Assembly (NCBI RefSeq): GCF_000764305.2 | Contig: NW_025941668.1 | Coordinates: 231,503 to 295,502 of the forward strand | DNA: 64,000 nt | Origin: Hyalella azteca | Taxonomy: Eukaryota > Arthropoda > Malacostraca > Amphipoda > Hyalellidae | Reading direction: 5' to 3' | In this document: positions 34,815 to 44,592 of the stretch, in pieces | Layout of the letters: each line of letters opens with the position of its first letter | Numbering within the stretch: position 1 is the stretch's first letter | Notes under the pieces: generated by a model | Told to the model about the DNA's origin: nothing | Seen by the model: the letters and a program-made list of their open reading frames with translations, nothing else | The model's database searches: none | Program-made: the position numbers and the translations under genes

Positions 34815-34846
34815 AATAAATAGCTTACCATATTTGGACAAATAAA
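34815..34846 (+). terminator. INTS11: Polyadenylation signals of INTS11
   Basis: Two AATAAA hexamers at 34815-34820 and 34841-34846 lie 258 and 284 bases after the stop, giving a short 3' UTR with cleavage expected near 34855-34875. Confidence 0.6.
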
Positions 34847-34869
34847 AACTACTTGAACTGTGTTTGTTT

Positions 34870-37290
34870 CCGTTGCCTGCATTTACTGAACTGCCGTCAC
34901 ATTGACGTAAGGTTCCTAATTCAACAGAGGACATTGATGAACTATAATTGGGTCCGTTAGTTGTCACCTTCTCGGGACAAGGAAAGATTTAGTGCTGTTG
35001 TGTACCGTATTGTTGTCTTTACCACTTTTTATATTGTTTCCAAATTTAAAACTTTTTTACTTTTTACTAAAAAAAGTAAAACTTTACTCTGAATAAATGT
35101 AGTTTGTGTTCCATTTGCACGTGCTGTAGGAACTCTCAAAAAGTTTCTTACTAACCTGTGATACTTTCCGAGATTCGTGTCAATACGAATGCACAGATCA
35201 AATAACGGTTAATGTGTGCTTTCACGTATAGTCATCCCTAGTTTTATTCATTTCAATGACATTTCTCTTGAAAGCAAACGTTCATCAAAGTAGGTTGATC
35301 AACATTTTTTTCTGAATTTGACTTCACTCGCAAGTTGCACTACATTCCAAAATTCATGCAGATCCGTTATGTATTGAAGGAATTATGAGTGTCCCAGTTG
35401 CTTAAAAAATACGTTTATTGGTTTTAATTAAAAAATATTTCATGTGAAAATCTGTAATAATTCCTGCGGCAGCGTATCTATAATTAATACTCACATTCCA
35501 AAATTCATGCAGATCCGTTAAGTATTGAAGGAATTATGAGTGTCCCAGTTGCGCGAGTCCGCAGGCGGGTCCGTAGAATTGTCGATTGAGTGCAAGTTGC
35601 ACGGCTGTTCGGGCAACTTGACGATGTACATTTTAATTTTAAAAAATGTTCGAAGACAACCGTATATAATATATATCGTCAGTTTAGCCTCGGTTGAATT
35701 TATCCCGACCTGTGCACGAGTCTAAGTTTCCAATGATTTCACGTAGGAAATTTTCATGGTTGAATGTTTAGTCCCTATAACCTATAGACGACTTAGAAAA
35801 AGCGTGATGTTAATGTAAGTTTGTGAAAAAAAACACGAATGATTGCGATCATGGTTCAACCATGGATTGCGATGTTGCTTGGTCACAGGAACCGGCCGCA
35901 GGGTTGGCCATCCGAATATCCTATAGTTGAACATGACTCAGGATCTCCAAATTAATAGCTTTCAACGCAATTATAATGCTTCAGTGATATAATTTCTCTG
36001 ATTAATTTTGTGAGTAGCTCCTATAGTATTTCAATGAAAGCTTGATTATGACAAAATTTATCGATTCGAATTGTTGAAACGCAGCTGTACTATATCGATA
36101 ATGCATATGGTGCCATATAATGTAAAAATTATATATGTAAATTTTTCAAATAACTGTTTATTATTCGGATATTAAAATATTTAAATTTATGAAATAGAGT
36201 TATAGCAATAGTCACGTGACATGACGTCATCAACGTGTTCGTATTTCAAAAGTTTTACTATTGATGTAACAAATTGTTGAAATTTTAATATATATTCTCA
36301 TCTGAAATTCTTTTTAGTCTAGCTAAAGATATATTAGATGTCTATACAAATTTTTGAGGTGCGTAAATGACGCCGTATGTTGTAGGAGATGATGATCAGT
36401 GAAAATTTTTATCTTTGTCAAGAAATTTTACAAAATGGCCGAAAATTTTTCTTAAATGGAAACGCATTTTAGTTTATTTCTGAATGAATGGGTTATTAAC
36501 AAATAATTTTGAATAGCGTCGTGTCTGCAACGGCTTCGAACAAATGAAGCCGAAGCTTGGGTTCTCAGTCCACCCTTAGTAAGTTGCGTCCAGAAGATGT
36601 AATGGCGTCGTTCTGTTTGGATGTATGACGATTTTGTTATAAGATTTGGTGACTTAATCCGAAAGAACGCGTTTGTAACTTGAAGGTGAGGAAAGGACAA
36701 TAACTAGAGTCCCGCAATTGGTAGAAACGCTCGTTTTCAGAGATTGTGCTCAGAAAAAAGTTATATTCCGATGTATTGCGCGCTTTTGTGTGTGGTGTAA
36801 TTGAACTCGGTGAAGTTTATAAATACGAGTTTTTACATCAAGATAGCCTAGTCCCTGATGTGCAAGTCAAGTTCGAACGTGGTTGACACATTATTTGAAA
36901 ACTATATGATTTGTATCACTTGATACAGATATAAAGCTTTTTCAGATCTGATTTGTTGGGTCATCACCCATCAACATTTTTCATTGTTTGAAAATGTCAA
37001 CATTATCAAGTGCCATCTGACTGCAGACATCAGTGACACTTTGCCAGTTGCCACTAAACAATTCAACACTAAACAATTTGCCATCTTTTCCCACACACAA
37101 TGGCATCCTAGAAAAAAATGTATTTAGTCAAGTATAAATACCAAAGAAATATATTCAAACTTCTGATTTTTTATGGTTTACATAAATACTCAATTTTATA
37201 TTTACAATAACAGATTGTTTTCTATTTATTTAGGTAACACATTACAACTTTGCCTACCTAACTGATAAATCCAGATTGTTCATTAATATC
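34870..37290. other. Intergenic DNA after INTS11
   Basis: No gene is recognised. A 60-bp direct repeat at 35342-35401 and 35493-35552 (ACATTCCAAAATTCATGCAG at the start of each) lies 151 bp apart with one mismatch. Two adjacent palindromes at 36211-36230 are given separately. The rest is AT-rich single-copy-looking text. Confidence 0.5.
36211..36230. promoter_or_regulatory. Adjacent E-box and CRE palindromes
   Basis: GTCACGTGAC and ATGACGTCAT stand side by side, each a perfect 10-bp palindrome. The first is an ideal site for USF/MITF-type bHLH-ZIP factors, the second for CREB/ATF factors. No gene start is close (INTS11 ends 1.7 kb upstream; PCIF1 starts 8 kb downstream), so an enhancer role is only a possibility. 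Confidence 0.4.
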
Positions 37291-37777
37291 TAGGGTAAAC
37301 GCGGTATATTCCGACATCGTAGGTAATTCCGTTGCCTCTCCAGCTTTTCCTTTATATTAAGCTTTGTTTTAGATCCTTCACTTCCTTGCGTTCATTGATG
37401 GTTGAAATGGTGACGTCATACATTTGCGTGTCAAAATACTGCAAAAACACTAAGTCTTGGCCATCTAGTGGGGAAATATTGAGATCCAAAGAGAGACAAT
37501 GCATGCCACATGGTGAGATCATCAAAAAATGTGTCAAATTTGACAGTTCACATGGGCACATGGCTCTACCAAATAGTGAATAACTGTTTTTATAGGAAGA
37601 ATATTATGGTTTGAGACTTTTAAATACGTCTGTGAATATATAAAAAATCCTTTAAGTATACTTGTATTCGCTGATTTCAAGTCGTAAATAAATTAATAGA
37701 TGATTAAGTTGAGATGTTGGATTTAGACACATGAAAACTAATTCCGACACAACTTGAATTGGACACACACAGATCGT

Positions 37778-37793
37778 TCTCTTATACACATCT
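37778..37793. other. Probable sequencing-adapter remnant at gap edge
   Basis: The last 16 bases before the gap, TCTCTTATACACATCT, equal part of the Tn5 mosaic end used in Nextera libraries. The sister element continues differently after the same preceding bases (CAGATCGTTCCAAGCAGTG at about 39048), so this is not native sequence. Confidence 0.85.
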
Positions 37794-38146
37794 NNNNNNN
37801 NNNNNNNNNNNNNNNNNNNNNNNNNNNNNNNNNNNNNNNNNNNNNNNNNNNNNNNNNNNNNNNNNNNNNNNNNNNNNNNNNNNNNNNNNNNNNNNNNNNN
37901 NNNNNNNNNNNNNNNNNNNNNNNNNNNNNNNNNNNNNNNNNNNNNNNNNNNNNNNNNNNNNNNNNNNNNNNNNNNNNNNNNNNNNNNNNNNNNNNNNNNN
38001 NNNNNNNNNNNNNNNNNNNNNNNNNNNNNNNNNNNNNNNNNNNNNNNNNNNNNNNNNNNNNNNNNNNNNNNNNNNNNNNNNNNNNNNNNNNNNNNNNNNN
38101 NNNNNNNNNNNNNNNNNNNNNNNNNNNNNNNNNNNNNNNNNNNNNN
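37794..38146. other. Assembly gap, 353 N
   Basis: Unknown bases. The length may be an estimate. Open frames reported through it are artefacts. Confidence 1.
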
Positions 38147-38574
38147 GTGGAAGGTGGTCCAACGCGGTGGTAGCTGGTAGGAACCGTAGGGTTGGTTTTT
38201 CGATACGTTTTCATATATGGACATGAGAATATATTACCTATACAGAATTCCATACTGATGTCGGCAATACGTATCAGTTAAATTTGAAGCGATGACGCAA
38301 TACGACTCACCACGTGTCAAATATTGCCACACAAAGTAACGGAATATAGGGATTTAGTAGGTTTCCATTCTAAAGGCTTTTTAATAAATATGGCAACATT
38401 TTGTGCCGTTTCATCGTTGCTGACGCGTAGTGAAGTGTTTTGAGAGTCATGTGAAGGCAACAGAACTTACGTAACGCATACGTTTTTTTATAGTTTTTAA
38501 TTTCTCGATGCGTCCTTAATGTGTCGGAATATAACGCGTTTACCCTATATGAGGTATGTAGAAAATTTTAGATA

Positions 38575-39491
38575 GGGTAAACGCGGTTCGCGGTACATTC
38601 CATTCCGACATCGTGGGTAATTCCGTCACCTCTCTAGTTTTTCCTTTATATTAAGCTTTGTTTTAGTTCCATGCGTTTGTTGATGGTTGAAAAGGTAACA
38701 TCATACATTTGCGCGTCAAGCTACTGCCAAAACACTAGGTCTTGGCCATCTAGCGGGAAAATATTGAGATCCAAAGAGAGATGATGCACGCTACCCAGTG
38801 AGATCATCGAAAAATGTGTCAAATTTGACAGTTGACCTTGCTCTACCAAATAGTGAATAACTGTATGTATAGGAAGAATATTATGGTTTGAGACTTTTAA
38901 ATACGTCTGTGAATATATTAGGAATCCTTTAAGTATACTTGTATTCGCTGATTTCAAGTGGTAAATAAATTAATAGATGATTAAGTTGAGAAATGGATTT
39001 AGACACATGAAAACTAATTCCATCACAACTTGAATTGGACACACACAGATCGTTCCAAGCAGTGTACAAAAATTAAAATTTGCTTAATTAAAAGCGTAAT
39101 TAAGTAGTGTTCACTGTTCAATATTCATTAGTGTTCTAATTCAAAGCCATGTTGTATTCCAATACAGCTCACACAGCGAACGGAATTTGAACACGTGGAT
39201 GACGGCATTATGTATCAGTAGAATTTGAAGCGTGGACGGAATACGCCTCACCACGTGCCGAATATAGCCACACACAGTGACGGAATATAGGGATTTGGTA
39301 GGTTTGCATTCTAAAGGCTTTTAAATAAATATGGCAACATTTTGTGACGTTTCGTTGTTGCTGACGTGTAGTGAGGTGTTTTGAGAGTCACATAAAGCAA
39401 ACAGAACTTGAGTAACGCATACGGTTATTTTTTTTATAGTTTTTCATTTCTCGATGTGTTCTTAAAATGACGTAATATACCGCGTTTACCC
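38575..39491. mobile_element. TIR element with GGGTAAACGCG ends, copy 2
   Basis: The left end GGGTAAACGCGGTTCGCGGT and right end ATATACCGCGTTTACCC are inverse apart from a short insertion, flanked by TA (38573-38574, 39492-39493). It lies in the same orientation as copy 1 and begins 30 bp after copy 1 ends. It has no coding frame, so it is non-autonomous. Confidence 0.85.
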
Positions 39492-39493
39492 TA

Positions 39494-40857
39494 CATTTTA
39501 TTTTTCTTTATTTGTGGTATACCGTATAGGCTTTTCTTAGTTTGAAGGCAGAAAATACATAAAAGTACATGAATATCAGAATATCAATGTAAATTGTAAT
39601 AGTACAATTTATATTCAAATTAGATACAGAAATTTGATTAAGAATTGATCATTCAAATTTCAAAATTTACAGTAGCTTCATAGTTCATTGCTAATTTCCC
39701 ATCTTTTATTCCTGTTTGAAAAAACGAATCTTCTAGTTTGCGCATTTAGAAACAAGCATGGACTGCAACAGGAGCTTTCCCTGCCATTTCTGAAACCGTG
39801 AGATTTCTGCCAGATGGATTACCTTCTTTCTAATTGTTAACAAAAGTGCACGATTGGGTCCCGAGATTCCAAATGTATTTAAAAATTGTCACATTGGAGC
39901 CGCGAGATTTCAGAAACAAGTAGGAAAATTCCAATCCGGTAAATTAGAAATGACTCAAATGAGCAACCATATACAGTTTGGCCCTTTTGGGGAACTGAGT
40001 TGAATTGATATATGGTAATGGTAATTTTATGTTGAAATTATCAATAAACTATTTGGTATTGATCATATTTTTAATTTCTATATTTTTTATCAAATATGAA
40101 TATATGAATAGCCCAAGTTAAGAATAAAATATAAAACATGAACGGCTTATTGTGCATTCAAATTGAAATTGGCTGTTCTGTCATTCCGAACTTCAATAAT
40201 TGCATAATGACGATGTTTTTAATTTTTTTGCACACTTTTGCACCCCACAAAAATTTCCAAAAATCGAGGGTTAAAAACATTCACTCTTCCAAGCATTTTT
40301 TTTTTAATTATGTTAAAAATTATGCTATTTTCTTGTTTTACATTGAAAAAAAGTTGGGCAAGGGTGACAAAAACAGGTGAAATTTACTGCAATCGTGGCA
40401 CTTCTGTCTCATTCATGGGTGGCTTCCTCCTGATTTTCCTTAATGATGCTCATACCTAACATAGGTTTTAGCAAGATAAAAAAAATTGTAATTAAAAAAT
40501 ATGGATTTATATTAAACAAGCTGTTGGATGAAAATTTTCTTAAATCTTTTATTTTCAAAGTCAGATATTTTACTTGTATATAAAATCTTATGGTTCAATA
40601 GGACAATAGCTCATGGGTCAAATTTCACTTCCCTAACAGACACACTAAATTTTTGTACTTGTGCAGTAATGTGCTTGGGCAGATGAGTAGCGATTCAAAT
40701 AATTCTCTGGAAATTTGCTTTATTCCTTTCACTGAACTAAAAAATTACCATTTCAAGGCCCATGTTACTAGTGTTCAACAACCTTTTCAAAACAAGCAAG
40801 TTGCCAATTATCTATGAATCATTCATTTTATACAGTTGTTTCTTGAATAATGTGTAA
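39494..40857. other. AT-rich intergenic DNA, nothing recognised
   Basis: Only short chance frames and A/T runs. No splice structure, repeat array or element ends seen. Confidence 0.5.
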
Positions 40858-40859
40858 TA

Positions 40860-41719
40860 CAGCAATCCCTTGATTAACGCGGTTAATAAATCCCCGAGTT
40901 TTACCGTGTTAAGCAAAACCGCGCTAATCAAACTTAAGAATATATGGGAATAATTATAATGAATCCTCAAAAATAGCAAAGGAAAGGAAAATTATGTAGT
41001 TTGATATAAGTGAGCAGTAGATATGGCAGCAATCTTGACCGTTGAAGGCTAACGAGTAACTAGCCCTTTACGCACTGAATTATGTTTCAAAAGTGAAAAA
41101 AACTGAATTACTTTTCAGATCACGTGCAGTCTTTGTGTTGTACTGGCAGTAGCGGCGCGCCTACTCCATCGAACGTCGTTCGAACGAGTTCACAACATGT
41201 GACGCTACCGTCACACTCGCGGTTAGACTCCAAACATGTAATTACTCTCGGTAGAAGCTTTTATTTTCTGTGTGACGAATTCGTCGCACCAGGGCTTAAA
41301 GGGCTAGAGCACCGGCATGGCGCACTTACCGGCAAACATTGCCGAACTCGATCATTCGAGTTATGAACGAGACAAGGCGCGGTTAAACCGACTCTTCAGC
41401 ACGAGTGCCTATGGAACGGGACCTTATTTAAAGAATTATTGACTGAAATTCATAAAGTAACAACAGTTGGCGAATTTTTCCAAAAGTCGTAACAAAAGTA
41501 ACAACATAAGATCTAATAAGCAAAAAGTAACACTTTTGTTACGAACGTAACACCTCTGGCTAGAGGCGGGAAAATGATGCGTTGTGAAAAAAAAGTCGCG
41601 CTAATCAAAACTGGCACCGCGTAGATTAAGGGTAGGTCGCAAATTTTTTTTCCGTGTTAATCAAAACCGCGGTATTCAAAACCGCGGTATTCAAAACCGT
41701 GCTAATCAAGGGATTGCTG
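40860..41719. mobile_element. Tigger/pogo-like MITE, copy 1, 860 bp
   Basis: The left end CAGCAATCCCTTGATTAACG and the inverse of the right end (CAGCAATCCCTTGATTAGCA) match with few changes; TA flanks both sides (40858-40859, 41720-41721). CAG...CTG ends with TA duplication fit the pogo/Tigger branch of Tc1/mariner. It is nearly identical by eye to the copy at 43309, but has a short extra duplication of AAAACCGCGGTATTC near its right end. No transposase. Confidence 0.85.
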
Positions 41720-41773
41720 TACAACCTAATATTTGTTTCTCAAGCATGAATGGCACAGGTGGCACTCCCAGTA

Positions 41774-42413
41774 CAGTAAAATGGGGTAACTTAGACCACT
41801 TTTTTTATAAATGATGCCATTTTTTTACTAGCTAAATTAAACTTGAATTGAAACATGCAAAATACAGGTCTATACTCTAGCTTCACTCACCATAAATTGC
41901 TGGCTCCTGCCTCTCATAGTCTTTATGCAATTTCAAAAAAAGTGATGGTCTTTGTTACCCCAGCTCTTGGGGTATCTTAGACCAGGTGGTAAAATCAATT
42001 ATATTTTTTGGTAAAATAACTCCAGGTTTTGGTGCATTGTAGTAGAACTCTTCTAGTTACATATGCAAATGACAAACTCGAGGAAAGTGTCATTAGTTTG
42101 CAAATGGGGGGCGCCACCCCATAATGGGGGAAATGTGACTACCTAATGGCAGCCCTGACAAATTGGAGGGGGTAATCTGACAGGCTTTAAATAATAGCTT
42201 TTTTTCGTGGGTCACATTTTTAATTTTTCAACCTATTAGATATGCAAGCTTTTTAAATCTTTCTATTGTGTTATGTAGCCTCAGCATTAGGCCTTTAATG
42301 CCCCTTGACAAAATTTTTCTATGTGAAATAGTTTTTGAGTTTTGGGGGTTTTTGTTAAAAAAATGAAAAGTGGTCTAAGTTACCCCACCGGTCTAAGTTA
42401 CCCCATTTTATGG
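41774..42413. mobile_element. MITE with GGGGTAACTTAGACC ends, 640 bp
   Basis: The left end CAGTAAAATGGGGTAACTTA and the inverse of the right end (CCATAAAATGGGGTAACTTA) match with two changes, flanked by TA (41772-41773, 42414-42415). Its interior is the reverse complement of the element at 47444-47916 over several hundred bases. Subterminal blocks are doubled at the right end. Same end type as 15710-16302. Confidence 0.85.
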
Positions 42414-42415
42414 TA

Positions 42416-43306
42416 CAATAGTTTGCTGGCTGCTTCATGCATTCAGCATTTTGGAATTCAGCTGATGCAATTTCAATTGTTAGTTTTGGTTTCCTGCTAG
42501 CAGCTTGCTATGCACATTAGGCATTTAGGCATTCAGCTAATTTGGCAATTTTGAACTCCCCACTCCAAGCTTAATGCAGTTTCTGGTACTGTGGTCCCTC
42601 AGAGGTGGTTACAGGAATACAAGTTTGTCTGCCATTGTGTTTTTTTCCTTTTAAGAATAGCAAGGATTTATTGTCAACTGAACCGTAGGTTTTTTACCAA
42701 AGCCAATCCAAAACTAGTGTAAAAACATCAGTTGTGGCTTGGAAAGTAGATATGTTCATCATACATTGAATCAGAAACCTGGCTGAGTGTTGATTTATTA
42801 TTGCTACCCCATTTGAAATTAAAAATAATACAAGTGGAGAAAAAATCATCTGTTTGTTGCAACAGGAAGTGAAAACTCAATCTAATATCTGAGACTGATG
42901 TTTTAAGGCCAAATAAAATGCCTCTCAGGAGTTCTGAAAGTTGCTCTTATTTCTTAAGCTAAGAGGAAAGTAAAAGATGTTATAATCTTTTATAGTCTGG
43001 CCTGTAAAATGGCAAAAAACTTGGTATGGCTTGTTAGAAATGGTTAATTTTAATGCTCAATTGAGAGGATTTGGTTTACATTTATTTAACCTGTAATTTA
43101 TGTGTATTATGTTAATAGATATTTGTTTCCTGAAGTTAGACCATAGATTGATTTTTTTAATTCCAATGAGAATTTTAATTTCCATTTTATTCTTCAAATC
43201 CAGTCAGATGTGGAAGGCTCACACAGTGCAATTTATTGAATATTCTTGTCTAGATATTCAATTTTGCATCTTAAAATTCACTTGGCACTTAATCCAGGCC
43301 TGTCAT
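42416..43306. other. Intergenic DNA between MITEs, nothing recognised
   Basis: AT-rich text without a supported gene. Short repeated words (GCATTCAGC, GCATTTAGGC) around 42440-42540 are too irregular to call. Confidence 0.45.
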
Positions 43307-43308
43307 TA

Positions 43309-44146
43309 CAGCAATCCCTTGATTAACGCGGTTAATAAATCCCCGAGTTTTACCGTGTTAAGCAAAACCGCGCTAATCAAACTTAAGAATATATGGGAAT
43401 AATTATAATGAATCCTCAAAAATAGCAAAGGAAAGGAAAATTATGTAGTTTGATAAAAGTGAGCAGTAGATATGGCAGCGATCTTGACCAGTAGAAGGCT
43501 AACGAGTAACTAGCCCTTTACGCACTGAATTATGTTTCGAAAGTGAAAAAACAATCTGAATTACTTTTCAGATCAAGCGCAGTCTTTGTGTTAAACTGGT
43601 AGTAGCGACGCGCCTACTCCATCGAACGTCGTTCGAACGAGTTCACAACATGTGACGCTACCGTCACACTCGCGGCTAGACTCCAAACATGTAATTACTC
43701 TCGGTAGAAGCTTTTATTTTCTGTGTGACAAATTCGTCACACCAGGGCTTAAAGGGCTAGAGCACCGGCATGGCGCACTTACCGGCGAACGTTGCCAAAC
43801 TCGATCATTCGAGTTATGAACGAGACAAGGCGCAGTTAAACCGACTCTGTAGTCAGCACCAGTGCCTACGGAACGGGACCTTATTTAAAGAATTATTGGC
43901 TGAAATTCATAAAGTAACAACATTTGGCGAATTTTTCCAAAAGTCATAACAAAAGTAACAACATAAGATCTAATAAGCAAAAAGTAACACTTTTGTTACG
44001 AACGTAACACCTCTGGATAGAGGTGGGAAAATGATGCGTTGTGAAAAAAAAGTCGCGCTAAGCAAAACTGGCACCGCGTAGATTAAGGGTAGGTCGCAAA
44101 TTTTTTTTCCGCATTAATCAAAACCGTGCTAATCAAGGGATTGCTG
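43309..44146. mobile_element. Tigger/pogo-like MITE, copy 2, 838 bp
   Basis: Same ends and orientation as copy 1 at 40860, TA-flanked (43307-43308, 44147-44148). Differences between the copies are scattered single bases, so both inserted recently relative to other repeats here. It ends about 450 bp before the first PCIF1 coding exon. Confidence 0.85.
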
Positions 44147-44316
44147 TACTTGACACACTTTGATCCAAACCTCTCACTGTCAACATTCATATTGATTTTT
44201 GACATCAAGTTATCCATGAATCACATGGGGAAATAAATGTCAATTCTATGCAGTCTGGAATTTTGGGATAGTGTATAAAACTTGTCATTTTTGGGTGGAT
44301 GCATGTCCAGACTGTA

Positions 44317-44475
44317 ATTGGTTGTGTTGTCATCCACGCCATGCTGTGATTGGTTGGTGAGATTGGGATGTCATCCTCTCCAGACAGTGATTGGTTGGTG
44401 AGATTGTGATATCATCCTCTCCAGTCTGTGATTGGTTGTGGGGTTGTGATGTCATCCTCTCCAGACTGTTATTGG
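44317..44475 (+). promoter_or_regulatory. Periodic inverted CCAAT boxes upstream of PCIF1
   Basis: ATTGGTTG, the inverse of a CCAAT box, occurs at 44317, 44349, 44390, 44431 and 44471, with spacings of 32, 41, 41 and 40 bp, within a minisatellite whose unit also holds GATGTCATCCTCTCCAGA. The array lies 120-275 bp before the first PCIF1 ATG. NF-Y binds CCAAT boxes in promoters, often in spaced multiples. Equally, this may be only a minisatellite. Confidence 0.5.
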
Positions 44476-44592
44476 TTGTATCTAATATATTATGTGTTCT
44501 GGTTAATTTAACATCACTCTAGAATTGCATTTGGATGCTAGGTATTGTTGCTTACCATTTGTTCTTCTGTATGTACAGACTAATTATTTCAG

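Larger units (their letters stand above)
37293..38545. mobile_element. TIR element with GGGTAAACGCG ends, copy 1, holds assembly gap
   Basis: The left end GGGTAAACGCGGTATATTCC and the inverse of the right end (GGGTAAACGCGTTATATTCC) match with one change, and TA flanks both sides (37291-37292, 38546-38547). Its left 490 bases match the neighbour at 38575-39491 closely. The assembly gap removes part of the middle. A perfect TGACGTCA lies at 37411. No transposase frame is visible, but the gap could hide some sequence. Confidence 0.85.

Noticed and set aside
37652..38253. Several frames with long runs of unknown residues
   Set aside because: They read through the N gap and adapter remnant.
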